From contig CP033464.1 of NCBI GenBank assembly GCA_007833815.1, positions 1,807,501-1,871,500 on the forward strand: a DNA stretch of 64,000 nucleotides. The letters are read 5' to 3'. Made by a program: the position numbers and the translations under genes. The DNA is from Brevibacillus laterosporus (GTDB lineage Bacteria; Bacillota; Bacilli; Brevibacillales; Brevibacillaceae). Below, piece by piece: positions 51,071 through 59,730 of the stretch. Each line of letters starts with the position of its first letter. Positions within the stretch are counted from its first letter, which is position 1. The notes under the pieces were generated by a model. It made no database searches. It saw only the letters and a list, made by a program, of their open reading frames with translations, and was not told the origin of the DNA.

Positions 51071-52687
51071 ATGAACAAACCTCGCAAAAGGAAGTTACAG
51101 CTTAGCTTACACACAAAGATTATTTTGCTTATTGGAATTGTCGTTATTAGCTCTCTCTTGGTTACTAATGTGCTGATCAGTAGGGATATTGCCAGTCAAA
51201 CGGGTCATAGTTTGTCTGAGAAGGTGACAGACATTGGACGTATTGTAGCTAATTCAGTCATTGTAATTGATGGATTAACGGGTAAACGTGACCAAGCAGA
51301 AATTCAAAGCTATTCGAACCGCATCAAAGACCTGACGAATGTGAGCTTTGTGGTTGTGCTTGATATGAATTTAATTAGAAAATCTCATCCGCTGCCTTCC
51401 AGAGTCGGGGAATCCTTTATGGATCGGGAAGACGCTAACGCCTCGTTGTCAGGTAAGGAATACATCTCCATTGCAGAAGGAGTGCTGGGCGAGGCATTAC
51501 GTGTTTTTACGCCTGTATATGATTACGATGGCAAACAGATTGGCGTAGTGACGGTCGGAATAGCATTAGATGATGTAGGAAAAGCGGTCAAGCAGAGCCG
51601 ATCTGTTATTTATCTAAGCATGATACTTGGAATTGCAATTGGTATTATTGGGGCGTTGTTGTTTGCCAGACATATTAAAAAAATTCTGTTTGGACTAGAG
51701 CCCTTTGCTATTGCCAAAGTACTGGAAGAGCAAAATGCGATGCTTCAATCCGTACGGGAAGGTGTTATTGCTGTAGATCGGGAAGGGCTTATTACCTTGG
51801 TGAATTCAGAAGCACGAAGGTTATTACAACTAGCCGATAGCTCTGAAGAAATTGTAGGTAAGTCTGCTAGCGACCATATGTGGATATTGGAGGAAACATT
51901 ACGTACGGGCAAGGCACAGTTGGACGAGCACTATAGCATCAATGGAATTTCACTAGTGATTAACTGTGTACCTGTAGTCGTAGATGATCATGTAGTAGGA
52001 GTCGTGGCTACGTTCCGGGATAAGACAGAGATTCAGCAGCTGGTAGAACAGATTACAGGAATACAGCTCTATGCTGATGCACTTCGGGCCAAATCGCACG
52101 AATTTAAAAATAAATTGCATGTCATTCAAGGCATGATACATATGGGCTACTACGACCAACTCAGCGAATATATTAAGCAAATTTCTATCCAACACCAAAA
52201 AGAGATAGGTTTTATTGTGAGAAGAATTAAAAGCACCGTATTTGCCGGATTCCTATTGGGGAAAGTTAGTGATGCTAGAGAAGATGATGTGGAACTGATC
52301 TTGAAAGAAGACAGCTATTTAGCTGAAACCGAGGATTCAGAGCTGATACATTCGCTCATTACCATTGTAGGAAATCTGATTAATAACGCCATGGAAGCTT
52401 CTATTCACGCAGATGTTAAAAAGGTAGAGCTGAAAATTGAACAAACAGAAGAACAGATTTTCATTGAACTAACCGATAGCGGACATGGCATTCCACCAAC
52501 ATTTAGACGAGAAATCTTTGTTAAAGGATTCTCGACTAAAGGAGAAAATAGAGGATTGGGGCTGTATTTCGTAGCTCAGCATGTGGATAAGTGGAAGGGT
52601 GAGATTGCTATCCATTCTGTTGAGGGGAAAGGAACAAGCTTTGTAATAGCCCTCCCTTACATAATGAAGGATGAATATGATGATTAA
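51071..52687 (+). CDS. CitA/DcuS-type sensor histidine kinase
   Basis: A 538-residue membrane sensor kinase for a dicarboxylate or similar acid. It has two membrane segments (about 18-38 and 178-198) flanking an extracytoplasmic PDC domain, then a cytoplasmic PAS domain (LEEQNAMLQSVREGVIAVDREG). The phospho-acceptor His is in the SpoOB-type box AKSHEFKNKLHVIQGM near residue 345, and the HATPase shows NLINNAMEA, DSGHGIP and NRGLGLYFV. It overlaps the downstream response regulator. The nearby carrier and D-hydroxyacid dehydrogenase are probable targets. Confidence 0.9.
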   Translation: MNKPRKRKLQLSLHTKIILLIGIVVISSLLVTNVLISRDIASQTGHSLSEKVTDIGRIVANSVIVIDGLTGKRDQAEIQSYSNRIKDLTNVSFVVVLDMNLIRKSHPLPSRVGESFMDREDANASLSGKEYISIAEGVLGEALRVFTPVYDYDGKQIGVVTVGIALDDVGKAVKQSRSVIYLSMILGIAIGIIGALLFARHIKKILFGLEPFAIAKVLEEQNAMLQSVREGVIAVDREGLITLVNSEARRLLQLADSSEEIVGKSASDHMWILEETLRTGKAQLDEHYSINGISLVINCVPVVVDDHVVGVVATFRDKTEIQQLVEQITGIQLYADALRAKSHEFKNKLHVIQGMIHMGYYDQLSEYIKQISIQHQKEIGFIVRRIKSTVFAGFLLGKVSDAREDDVELILKEDSYLAETEDSELIHSLITIVGNLINNAMEASIHADVKKVELKIEQTEEQIFIELTDSGHGIPPTFRREIFVKGFSTKGENRGLGLYFVAQHVDKWKGEIAIHSVEGKGTSFVIALPYIMKDEYDD

Positions 52688-53393
52688 GGTGCTAATTGTA
52701 GAAGATGACCCAATGGTTGCAGAATTTAATAAAAGATACTTAGAAATGATGGAAGGCTTTACCGTTCAGGCTGTAGCCAATGATGTCAGTAAGGCATTAG
52801 AGCTTATTGAAGAAATAGATGTTGACCTGGTGCTTCTCGATGTTTATTTGCCTGGAAAGAGTGGATTTGACTTTCTCACACAAATACGTCAACGGGAAAG
52901 AAGCATTGATGTCATTATGATTACAGCAGCTTGTGATACGAAAAGCATTAGTAAAGCCTTGCATTTTGGTGCTGTTGATTATTTAATTAAGCCGTTTGAG
53001 TTCGAACGCTTACAAGAGGCTCTGCAAGGTTATAAAGAAAAAGTTAGCGTGATGAAACGACAAAATAAATTGAATCAGACCGATTTGGATAAATTGTTGT
53101 TAGCAAAGGATAAAGAGCATACACCTATCTTAGTGGAGCTTCCCAAAGGGTTGACACGTACGACGTTGCAATTGATTTGGGATCATATTACTAAGCGAAG
53201 AGGGCAAGCTTTCTCCACTGAGGAGATGGCCCATGAGGTAGGTATATCGCGCGTATCCATGCGGAAATACTTGAATTTTTTAAGTGAGATTGGAGTGTTA
53301 AAGGCTGAGATTATGTACGGCACAGTAGGACGCCCAGTATGTAAGCACCGGACGGTAGAGGATAGCAGCGAACGTATCAGACAGTATATGTAG
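52677..53393 (+). CDS. CitB/DcuR-type response regulator
   Basis: A 238-residue response regulator. The receiver has the acidic pair EDDP, phospho-Asp in VLLDVYLPG and Lys in LIKPFEFERL. The C-terminal part has a winged helix-turn-helix like DcuR/CitT (TEEMAHEVGISRVSMRKYLNFL). It overlaps the kinase by a few codons; ATG 52677 lies 6 nt after AAGG. It probably controls the AEC carrier at 53916, whose promoter region is duplicated. Confidence 0.9.
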   Translation: MMIKVLIVEDDPMVAEFNKRYLEMMEGFTVQAVANDVSKALELIEEIDVDLVLLDVYLPGKSGFDFLTQIRQRERSIDVIMITAACDTKSISKALHFGAVDYLIKPFEFERLQEALQGYKEKVSVMKRQNKLNQTDLDKLLLAKDKEHTPILVELPKGLTRTTLQLIWDHITKRRGQAFSTEEMAHEVGISRVSMRKYLNFLSEIGVLKAEIMYGTVGRPVCKHRTVEDSSERIRQYM

Positions 53394-53401
53394 GGGAAAA
53401 G

Positions 53402-53430
53402 CGACTAGCATTCAGCTGGTCGTTTTTTTT
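53402..53430 (+). terminator. Rho-independent terminator
   Basis: CGACTAGC/GCTGGTCG (one wobble), an 8-bp stem with a 5-nt loop and a T8 tail after the regulator gene. Confidence 0.85.
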
Positions 53431-53640
53431 ATTTATGAAAGTAGAGAACCAGACTCTTTAGTTACATTAGTTACATAATCGCTTTAATAATTTAGATAAG
53501 GTATGCAGAAAAGGAAAGTGGGGTTATGATAAAAGCATAAAGAATGTGAATTGATTCACAAGAATAAATTAATAGCCTACTTATTTTTTTGAACCTACAT
53601 GTGAAAGTATTCACATTATTGATACAAGGGGGAGTGCTCG

Positions 53641-53890
53641 ATGAATATCGGGGAAATTTTTATTAGCACAGTAACAGATAGCAAAATTGTTAGTGCCATT
53701 TCTTCTGTCTTCATTATTTTCTGAGGATTCTTTTTACGCAAGAAAGAAGTGTTATCAAAACAAACAGCCAAGATTCTAAATAACGTTATCTTGTCTGTAG
53801 CTTTGCCAGCACTGGCATTTTACGGCCTTCATGACCGACATTAATACAGAATACTTGAAACAAGGAATTAACCTTCTCATTTGGGGGAAC
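53641..53890 (+). pseudogene. Decayed tandem copy of the AEC carrier 5' end
   Basis: This stretch repeats the start of the carrier gene with an offset of 275 bp, including the upstream GATACAAGGGGGAGTGCTCG. Relative to the intact copy it has a 3-bp loss near 53701, a TTA-to-TGA change (stop after 24 codons), a 1-bp insertion near 53822 and several substitutions. Its ribosome site and ATG are intact, so a 24-residue peptide could still be made. Confidence 0.85.
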
Positions 53891-53915
53891 TTATTGATAC
53901 AAGGGGGAGTGCTCG

Positions 53916-54971
53916 ATGAATATCGGGGAAATTTTTATTAGTACATTAACAGATAGCAAAATTGTTAGTGCCATTAGTTCTTCTGTCTTCATTATTTTCT
54001 TAGGATTCTTTTTACGCAAGAAAGAAGTGTTATCAAAACAAACAGCCAAGATTCTAAGTAACGTTATCTTGTCTGTAGCTTTGCCAGCACTGGCATTTAC
54101 GGCCTTCATGACCGACATTAATACAGAATCCTTAAAACAAGGGATTAACCTTCTCATTTGGGGGATCTTGGTTTACATCGTTCTGATCTTTGTTTCTAAA
54201 CCACTGTTTGCGAAATATGTAGGCGATAAGCAAGACGTACTACGTGTTCTAACGATCTTTGGTTCTACTACCTTCTTCGGTATTCCAATCGTACAAGTTA
54301 TGTATGGTGCAGTTGGGGTTATGTACGCTTCTATCTTTAACATTGGATATCGTATTTTCCTTTACTCTTACGGATACATCAAGATGTCTGGTTTAAAAAT
54401 GGAAGCCAAAAACATCAAGACGATGTTTTTAAATCCAATCGTAATAGCTACTTTTGCTGGATTATTTATCTGGATGTTCCAAAACTATATTCCACAAGTA
54501 CACATGATGGCGGATGGAAAAGAAGTAAGCTACGCATTCTTGCGCTTAGATCAAACAGCATTGTGGTTGTTCAAGCCAATGGATTATCTAGCTAAATTAG
54601 CTTCTCCACTTGCTTGGTTGTCTATTGGTGCTACACTGGCTGAGATTTCTTTAAAAGATGCTGTACGAGTAAAAGATGCTTGGTACTACAGCTTAAACAA
54701 AGTTATCATCGTTCCAATTGTTAACATTGTGATCTTGACTGTTCTAACAATGACTGGTCTATTGCCAATCTCTCATGTAGCTTTGGCAACGGTAGTAATC
54801 ATGATGGCTACACCAACAGCAACAGTCGCTGCAGCCTATGCCATCAGCTTTGATAAAGAAGCAGTATTAACTTCCAACTGCTCCTTGTTATCCACGATAG
54901 TAGGTGTTCTGATAATGCCTTTATGGATTGTTGTCCTAGAAATGATTAAAACTTTGGGATTGTTTGTATAA
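53916..54971 (+). CDS. Auxin efflux carrier (AEC) family transporter
   Basis: A 351-residue transporter with ten membrane segments in two five-segment halves. AEC proteins in Firmicutes often move malate, lactate or similar acids. The N-terminal VFIIFLGFFLRKKEVLSKQTAKILSNVILSVALPAL and the final MMATPTATVAAAYA segment are typical. AAGGGGGAG precedes the ATG. It is followed by a D-2-hydroxyacid dehydrogenase gene and preceded by a CitAB-like system, so uptake or efflux of a hydroxy acid is likely. Confidence 0.87.
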   Translation: MNIGEIFISTLTDSKIVSAISSSVFIIFLGFFLRKKEVLSKQTAKILSNVILSVALPALAFTAFMTDINTESLKQGINLLIWGILVYIVLIFVSKPLFAKYVGDKQDVLRVLTIFGSTTFFGIPIVQVMYGAVGVMYASIFNIGYRIFLYSYGYIKMSGLKMEAKNIKTMFLNPIVIATFAGLFIWMFQNYIPQVHMMADGKEVSYAFLRLDQTALWLFKPMDYLAKLASPLAWLSIGATLAEISLKDAVRVKDAWYYSLNKVIIVPIVNIVILTVLTMTGLLPISHVALATVVIMMATPTATVAAAYAISFDKEAVLTSNCSLLSTIVGVLIMPLWIVVLEMIKTLGLFV

Positions 54972-55031
54972 AAGAAACAACGAAGACGCGAGAAATTGTG
55001 ATTAGGTTTACCAAGAGAGGGAGGATTACAC

Positions 55032-56033
55032 ATGAAAAAAATTAATCTAGTTTGCTATGGTGTGCGAGATGTAGAGGTAGAATTCTTTCAAAAGCTAAAC
55101 AAATTCAATTACAATTTAACATTGATAGCAGACTTAATGAACGATACGAATGTTGAGATGGCTAAAGGTGCAGACGCGGTTATGATTCGCGGTAATTGTA
55201 AGGCGACTCGTACGAACATCGAAAAACTAGCTAGCTACGGAGTGAAATATTTATTGACTAGAACGGTAGGCTTTAATCATATCGATCTACAAGCGGTGAA
55301 AGATTGCGGTATGAAAGCAGCGCGCGTGCCATCTTATTCCCCCAATGCAATCTCTGAACTAGCACTTACACTTGGCATGATGTTGATGCGTAATGCTTCT
55401 TATACAGCTAATAAAACAAAAGAAAAAGACTTCACGGTTGATGCTACTATGTTTAGTAAAGAAATTCGTAATTGCACAGTAGGTATCTTGGGTACTGGTA
55501 AAATTGGTTTAACTACAGCGAAATTATTCAAAGGCTTGGGAGCTCACGTAGTGGCATTCGATGTTTTTGAAAATGAAGCGGCAAAAGAAATTGTAGAATA
55601 TCTACCTTTAGATGAAGTATTAGCGAAATCTGATTTGATCTCTGTACATGTTCCTTTCTTCAAAGATCAGAACTACAAAATGATCAACGATGAATTCCTA
55701 GCGAAAATGAAAGATCAAGCTGTGCTTATCAACACATCTCGCGGTGAGTTGCAGGACAACGAAGCGATTCTACGAGCGTTGGAAGCGAATAAACTAGCTG
55801 GTTTTGGTACCGATGTATTCGAAAATGAGTCTACTTTCTTCTTCAAGAACCTGAAAGATCAGACTTTGCCTAACGAAACCATTGAAAAGCTGATCAATAT
55901 GTTCCCACGAGTGTTGGTAACACCGCACATCGGTTCTTACACAGATGAAGCATTGACCAACATGGTAGAAATCTCTTATGAAAACTTGTACAGCTTTCTT
56001 ACTGAGGGAAAATGTGATAACGAAGTAGCCTAA
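55032..56033 (+). CDS. D-2-hydroxyacid dehydrogenase
   Basis: A 333-residue NAD-dependent dehydrogenase of the D-lactate/D-hydroxyisocaproate group. The Rossmann motif is VGILGTGKIGLTTAKLFKGLGA. The catalytic triad is visible: Arg in NTSRGELQD, Glu in DVFENES, His in TPHIGSYTDEA. GGGAGG precedes the ATG. It follows the AEC gene by 60 bp and probably shares its transcript. Reduction of a 2-oxoacid to a D-2-hydroxyacid is the expected reaction; the chain length of the substrate is not clear. Confidence 0.9.
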   Translation: MKKINLVCYGVRDVEVEFFQKLNKFNYNLTLIADLMNDTNVEMAKGADAVMIRGNCKATRTNIEKLASYGVKYLLTRTVGFNHIDLQAVKDCGMKAARVPSYSPNAISELALTLGMMLMRNASYTANKTKEKDFTVDATMFSKEIRNCTVGILGTGKIGLTTAKLFKGLGAHVVAFDVFENEAAKEIVEYLPLDEVLAKSDLISVHVPFFKDQNYKMINDEFLAKMKDQAVLINTSRGELQDNEAILRALEANKLAGFGTDVFENESTFFFKNLKDQTLPNETIEKLINMFPRVLVTPHIGSYTDEALTNMVEISYENLYSFLTEGKCDNEVA

Positions 56034-56066
56034 TGGATTTGTGAAGCACTACTTCTCTTTGCAAAC

Positions 56067-56108
56067 AGCCACCTTTCATCTGCCATAATGAAAGGTGGCT
56101 ATTTCTAT
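56067..56108 (+). terminator. Rho-independent terminator
   Basis: AGCCACCTTTCAT/ATGAAAGGTGGCT, a perfect 13-bp stem with an 8-nt loop, then T-rich sequence. Confidence 0.87.
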
Positions 56109-56123
56109 TTGTACGGTTACCTT

Positions 56124-56465
56124 CTATTGAATATGTAGTTGTTGCTGAGCTGGTGCTGGAATGTCTTTAATGGATACGTTATCGAGATTTGTCACATCGC
56201 CTTGATGATTTATTGTGAATTTGACTAAAGAGCCTTCTGGTAATTTAGAATCTGTGGTGTAAGTAAGGACTTTTTTATTCCCGTCTTTATCATAGGTGGG
56301 GAGAGTGTATTCCTTACCTTGGTTAGTCAGGTCTTTACCTTCACTTAACATGGCAGCGTAAAACTCTGTTTCATTACCTAAAACATTGTATTGATCTTGC
56401 TCACAACCCGCCAAAGCTACACTTCCTATCAAAAGAGCAATGATGAAGCCTAAATTCTTTTTCAA
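56124..56465 (-). CDS. YxeA-family lipoprotein
   Basis: A 113-residue YxeA-like (DUF1093) protein. The lipobox reads VALAGC after a hydrophobic N-terminus, so it is membrane-anchored on the outside. The YxeA pattern GKEYTLPTYDKDGNKKVLTY, LPEGSLVKF and SIKDIPAPAQQQL covers the mature part. The start is a TTG at 56465 preceded by GGAAAGGAC; an in-frame ATG at 56588 would give an implausible 41-residue extension ahead of the signal sequence. YxeA-type proteins often lie near ABC efflux and two-component genes, as here. Confidence 0.75.
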   Translation of the reverse strand: MKKNLGFIIALLIGSVALAGCEQDQYNVLGNETEFYAAMLSEGKDLTNQGKEYTLPTYDKDGNKKVLTYTTDSKLPEGSLVKFTINHQGDVTNLDNVSIKDIPAPAQQQLHIQ

Positions 56466-56605
56466 TAGAAAAACGTCCTTTCCATAGTCGGAGTTGTCCG
56501 TGTATTTCCACAAAATATACGAAATATTCATTGAATTGTCAACTTTTATAAAGAGTCGAAATGTAGTAGACATCCTCAGCTTTCCCACAACTTTTCCTCA
56601 AGGTG

Positions 56606-56621
56606 GACATTTACCTGACAT
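56606..56621 (+). promoter_or_regulatory. GACAT direct repeat, 11-bp period (site 1)
   Basis: GACAT at 56606 and 56617, 86 bp before the start of the repeat-protein gene. The same pair recurs before two other genes nearby. One helical turn between halves is typical of OmpR-type regulator sites. Confidence 0.55.
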
Positions 56622-56691
56622 ACTCCGTTAGTACATTAGTACTTGTAAGAAGTTGTTCTTGCAAAACTAACTATGAAGGAGTTTGATTCGA

Positions 56692-57783
56692 ATGAATAAA
56701 AAAGCATCAAAATGGATGATTGGGGCACTAGCACTAGCAGTCTTTGCACCAACTGCGGCTTTTGCGGCAACGAATACAAATGTAGATGCAACAAAAGTAG
56801 AGCAAACCTTTCATCAAAAACGCGTACTCTATTCATCTGAGGATAGACAAGCCAACCAACAGGAATTAATGCAGATTATCAACAAATACAATCCCGATCT
56901 AGCTGACGATTTCCAGAAGCTATTTGACCAGCAGGATAAAATGATGGAAAAATCGGGCCTAAAGATAAAGATTAATGGTGAAGGCAAAAACATCGATGAA
57001 GAAACGAAAAAGAAAATTGCTGATGTTCAAGAGCAAGTAAAAGACGGAACATTAACAAAGGAACAAGCAAAAGAAGAGATGGAAAAGCTAGGCCTAAACA
57101 TAAAGCTAAAGACTATTGGTGAAGGCAAAGAAATCGATGAAGAAACGAAAAAGAAGCTTGATGAAATTAAAGAGCAAGTAAAAGAAGGAACATTAACGAA
57201 GGAACAAGCAACAGAAGAGATGGAAAAACTGGGCCTAAAGTTTAATGTTCGTAAATTCAAAGAAATCGATGAAGAAACAAAAAAGAAGCTTGATGCTATT
57301 CAAGAGCAAGTAAAAGAAGGAACATTAACGAAGGAACAAGCAGAAGAAGAGATGGAAAAATTGAATCTGAAGTTTAAGGTTCATAAGTTCAAAGAAATCG
57401 ATGAAGAAACAAAAGAGAAGCTTGATGCTATTCAAGAACAAGTAAAAGAAGGAACATTAACGAAGGAACAAGCAAAAGAAGAGATGGAAAAACTGGGCCT
57501 GAAGCACATGGTTCGTGAAGGCAAAACAATCGATGAAGAAACGAAAAAGAAGCTTGATGAAATTCAAGAGCAAGTAAAAGAAGGAACATTGACGAAGGAA
57601 CAAGCAAAAGAAGAGATGGAAAAACTGGGCCTCAAGCACGCTGTTCGTGAAGGAAAAGAAAATATCATGGAACAGATTAAAGAAGCCGCTGATGCGGATG
57701 ATGCTGATACAGTGAACAAACTACTACAAGAGTGGTTAGAAAAAATGCAAAACAAGAAATTCCCTGAAGCAAAGGCTGAGTAA
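56692..57783 (+). CDS. Secreted protein with five 44-residue repeats
   Basis: A 363-residue exported protein. Signal peptide MNKKASKWMIGALALAV...AFA is cut near residue 26. Residues 27-100 contain a unique segment, FHQKRVLYSSEDRQ. From 56992 to 57660 five tandem repeats follow (the first 47 residues, the others 44). Each has IDEETKKKLD, then EQVKEGTLTKEQA and EEMEKLGL. They are charged and helical. The C-terminal tail is DDADTVNKLL. ATG 56692 follows AAGGAG by 11 nt. No family is recognised; a periplasm-side or wall-bound sensor, binder or sacrificial protein is possible. Confidence 0.75.
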   Translation: MNKKASKWMIGALALAVFAPTAAFAATNTNVDATKVEQTFHQKRVLYSSEDRQANQQELMQIINKYNPDLADDFQKLFDQQDKMMEKSGLKIKINGEGKNIDEETKKKIADVQEQVKDGTLTKEQAKEEMEKLGLNIKLKTIGEGKEIDEETKKKLDEIKEQVKEGTLTKEQATEEMEKLGLKFNVRKFKEIDEETKKKLDAIQEQVKEGTLTKEQAEEEMEKLNLKFKVHKFKEIDEETKEKLDAIQEQVKEGTLTKEQAKEEMEKLGLKHMVREGKTIDEETKKKLDEIQEQVKEGTLTKEQAKEEMEKLGLKHAVREGKENIMEQIKEAADADDADTVNKLLQEWLEKMQNKKFPEAKAE

Positions 57784-57937
57784 TTGCAGCGTGTAAGTAA
57801 TGGGAAAAGCTCAAAATAGAGCACACAAGTCGGGCAAAAGGTTAGCTAGAAGTAGAGCGGTAATAAACAGTAAAATTAGCAGTAGCCCCTTGTTTTAGAG
57901 TAACCCCCACTCTCTATATAAATGTGTGATGTCATAA

Positions 57938-57972
57938 GGCATGGCTTTCCCTGATAACGGGAGGGCTATGCC
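57938..57972 (+). repeat. Conserved hairpin, copy 1
   Basis: GGCATGGCTTTCCC pairs with GGGAGGGCTATGCC (three wobbles) around TGATAAC. A second version is at 58894 with different bases in the right arm that keep the pairing. Confidence 0.7.
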
Positions 57973-58012
57973 TGCGTTTAGTTGACGTTAACTGCCAATT
58001 ACGTTTAAAGGA

Positions 58013-58044
58013 GGCCGATCAATCTATTTGACCGGTCTTTTTTT
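58013..58044 (+). terminator. Rho-independent terminator
   Basis: GGCCGATCAA/TTGACCGGTC with a 5-nt loop (one mismatch, one wobble) and a T7 tail. It ends the repeat-protein transcript. Confidence 0.75.
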
Positions 58045-58149
58045 GATGCGCTCAGCATAGGCATCAAACGGTTCATTGAATTGTCAACTTTTAGAGAGGG
58101 GTAAGATGTAGTAGACATACTCAGCTTTCCACAGCATTTCCTTTAGGTG

Positions 58150-58165
58150 GACATTCATCTGACAT
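58150..58165 (+). promoter_or_regulatory. GACAT direct repeat, 11-bp period (site 2)
   Basis: GACAT at 58150 and 58161, 86 bp before the start codon at 58236. The spacing from the start is the same as at site 1. Confidence 0.55.
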
Positions 58166-58235
58166 ACTTTCCTAGTAGAGTGGTACTTGTAAGAAGTTAT
58201 CTTAGCAAAACTAACTAGGAAGGAGTTTGATTCGA

Positions 58236-58511
58236 ATGAATAAAAAAGCATTAAAATGGATAATTGGATCATTAGCACTAGCAGTCATTGTACCAACTGT
58301 GGCTTTTATGCTAATTCAGGAACTATCCTTTGATAAGCATGATGTGAACAGCTTTGAGCAGGAGGAAATGCAAGAAGTACAATTGGATGAAGCAACGAAG
58401 AAAGAGCTAGATGGATTGAGGGAACAAGTGGAGAATGGTACATTAACTCAGGAAGAAGTCATGGATAAGCTTGGTGTGCAAGGATTTGACTCGGATGGAG
58501 CAACGAAGTAA
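58236..58511 (+). CDS. Short paralogue of the repeat protein
   Basis: A 91-residue protein with the same start (MNKKALKWIIGSLALAV) and ribosome site as the gene at 56692. The signal cleavage region is changed (AFMLIQ in place of AFAATN), so it may stay membrane-anchored. It contains one degenerate repeat (LDEATKKELDGLREQVENGTLTQEE). It may be a functional short form or a decaying duplicate. Confidence 0.55.
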   Translation: MNKKALKWIIGSLALAVIVPTVAFMLIQELSFDKHDVNSFEQEEMQEVQLDEATKKELDGLREQVENGTLTQEEVMDKLGVQGFDSDGATK

Positions 58512-58718
58512 GACTAATACAAATGTAGATGCAACAAAAGTAGAGCAAACCTTTCATCAAAAACGCGTACTCTATTCACTTGAAGATAGACAACAATCCC
58601 CGATCTAGCTAACGATTTCAAAGAAGCTAATATCATGGAACAGATAAAGTAGCGGCTGATGCGGATGATGCAGATACAGTGAACAAACTGCTACACTCTG
58701 AAGCAAAGGCTGAGTAAT
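58512..58718 (+). pseudogene. Remnant of the duplicated repeat-protein gene
   Basis: Non-coding sequence nearly identical to the N-terminal unique segment (NTNVDATKVEQTFHQKRVL) and to the C-terminal tail of the gene at 56692. The repeats between them are lost and frameshifts are present. Confidence 0.7.
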
Positions 58719-58893
58719 TGAAGCGTGTAAGTAGTTGGAAAAGCTCAAATAGAGACTAACAAATAGTCAATAAGTAAGCTTCAGGAGAGCCTAGAAGAAG
58801 AGCGGAAATGTGTCAGTAAAACAGTGAAGTTCGCAGTAGCCTCATGTTTTAAGTACCTTCCGACTCTCTCTATATAAATGTGTGATGTCATAA

Positions 58894-58927
58894 GGCATGG
58901 CTTTCCCTGATAACGGAAGGCCATGCC
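58894..58927 (+). repeat. Conserved hairpin, copy 2
   Basis: GGCATGGCTTTCC pairs with GGAAGGCCATGCC (one wobble) around CTGATAAC. It is the partner of the hairpin at 57938. Confidence 0.7.
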
Positions 58928-58956
58928 TGCGTTTGGTTGACTTTACATTAACTACC

Positions 58957-58991
58957 AAAACATACCCTCTTTTCCTTTCGGTATGTTTTTC
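58957..58991 (+). terminator. Terminator or attenuator before the regulator gene
   Basis: AAAACATACC pairs with GGTATGTTTT, followed by more T. It lies only about 53 bp before the ATG of the response regulator. Either the regulator has a promoter inside that short gap or this hairpin attenuates read-through. Confidence 0.65.
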
Positions 58992-59043
58992 GTATGCTTT
59001 TGATAGAGCCCTCACGTTATACAGTTGGAAGGGAGCATATTAT

Positions 59044-59730
59044 ATGCAAACAATAGTAATCGTAGAAGACGAAGGGCCGATTTCTCGGGTTCTACAAGTC
59101 TATTTGGAAAAAGCGGGATATCAGGTGGAGCTTGCCTTTGACGGGGAAGAAGCCATTACTACATTCGATCGTGTGACACCTTCTCTGGTCTTATTGGACG
59201 TCATGCTACCAGGGCAGAGCGGTTGGAAGGTATTGGAGTATATACGTACTAAAAGTAGTTGTCCCGTCATCATGTTAACAGCGTTAGGACAACTGGACCA
59301 GAAGATAACTGGGTTAAATCAGGGTGCTGATGATTACATTACCAAGCCTTTCATTGGTGAGGAAGTTGTGGCACGTGTCAATGCTGTCATGCGACGTTCT
59401 TTGCTGGTCATGGGTGACTATCAGGCACGGATTTTTGGTAGTTTAAAAGTAGATTACCAGGCTCATTCTGTTATGTTGCACGGCATTGAACTTACTTTCA
59501 CACCACGTGATCTGTCTCTTTTTTTATTTCTCGCACAGCATCCCAATCAGACCTTTACAAGAGAACAGTTAATCGAACACGTCTGGGGTATGGATTATGA
59601 GGGCAGTGATCGTGCTGTTGATCTAGCGGTGAAACGGATCAGGAGAACCTTGCAAAACTGGCCAACCGATGAAGGAGAGATTCGTACACTACGGGGATTG
59701 GGGTATCAGTTCTGTGTCAATGAAAAATAA
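59044..59730 (+). CDS. OmpR/PhoB-family response regulator
   Basis: A 228-residue regulator. The receiver has the acidic pair VEDEG, phospho-Asp in VLLDVMLPG near residue 52 and Lys in YITKPF. The winged-helix DNA-binding domain is complete (FTPRDLSLFLFLAQHP, REQLIEHVWG, RAVDLAVKRIRRTL). ATG 59044 follows GGAAGGGAG by about 9 nt; longer in-frame starts have none. It is coupled to the kinase by overlap. Candidate targets share the GACAT-N6-GACAT site upstream of the repeat-protein and efflux genes. Confidence 0.9.
   Translation: MQTIVIVEDEGPISRVLQVYLEKAGYQVELAFDGEEAITTFDRVTPSLVLLDVMLPGQSGWKVLEYIRTKSSCPVIMLTALGQLDQKITGLNQGADDYITKPFIGEEVVARVNAVMRRSLLVMGDYQARIFGSLKVDYQAHSVMLHGIELTFTPRDLSLFLFLAQHPNQTFTREQLIEHVWGMDYEGSDRAVDLAVKRIRRTLQNWPTDEGEIRTLRGLGYQFCVNEK

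Larger units (their letters stand above)
56529..58938. repeat. Tandem segmental duplication
   Basis: Two copies of one segment follow each other with an offset of about 1545 bp at the left edge: 56529-57985 and 58074-58938. Shared parts include the promoter (GACAT repeats), the leader AAGGAGTTTGATTCGAATG, coding starts, and a 3' hairpin with its flanks. The second copy is shortened and its coding part disrupted. Confidence 0.85.
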
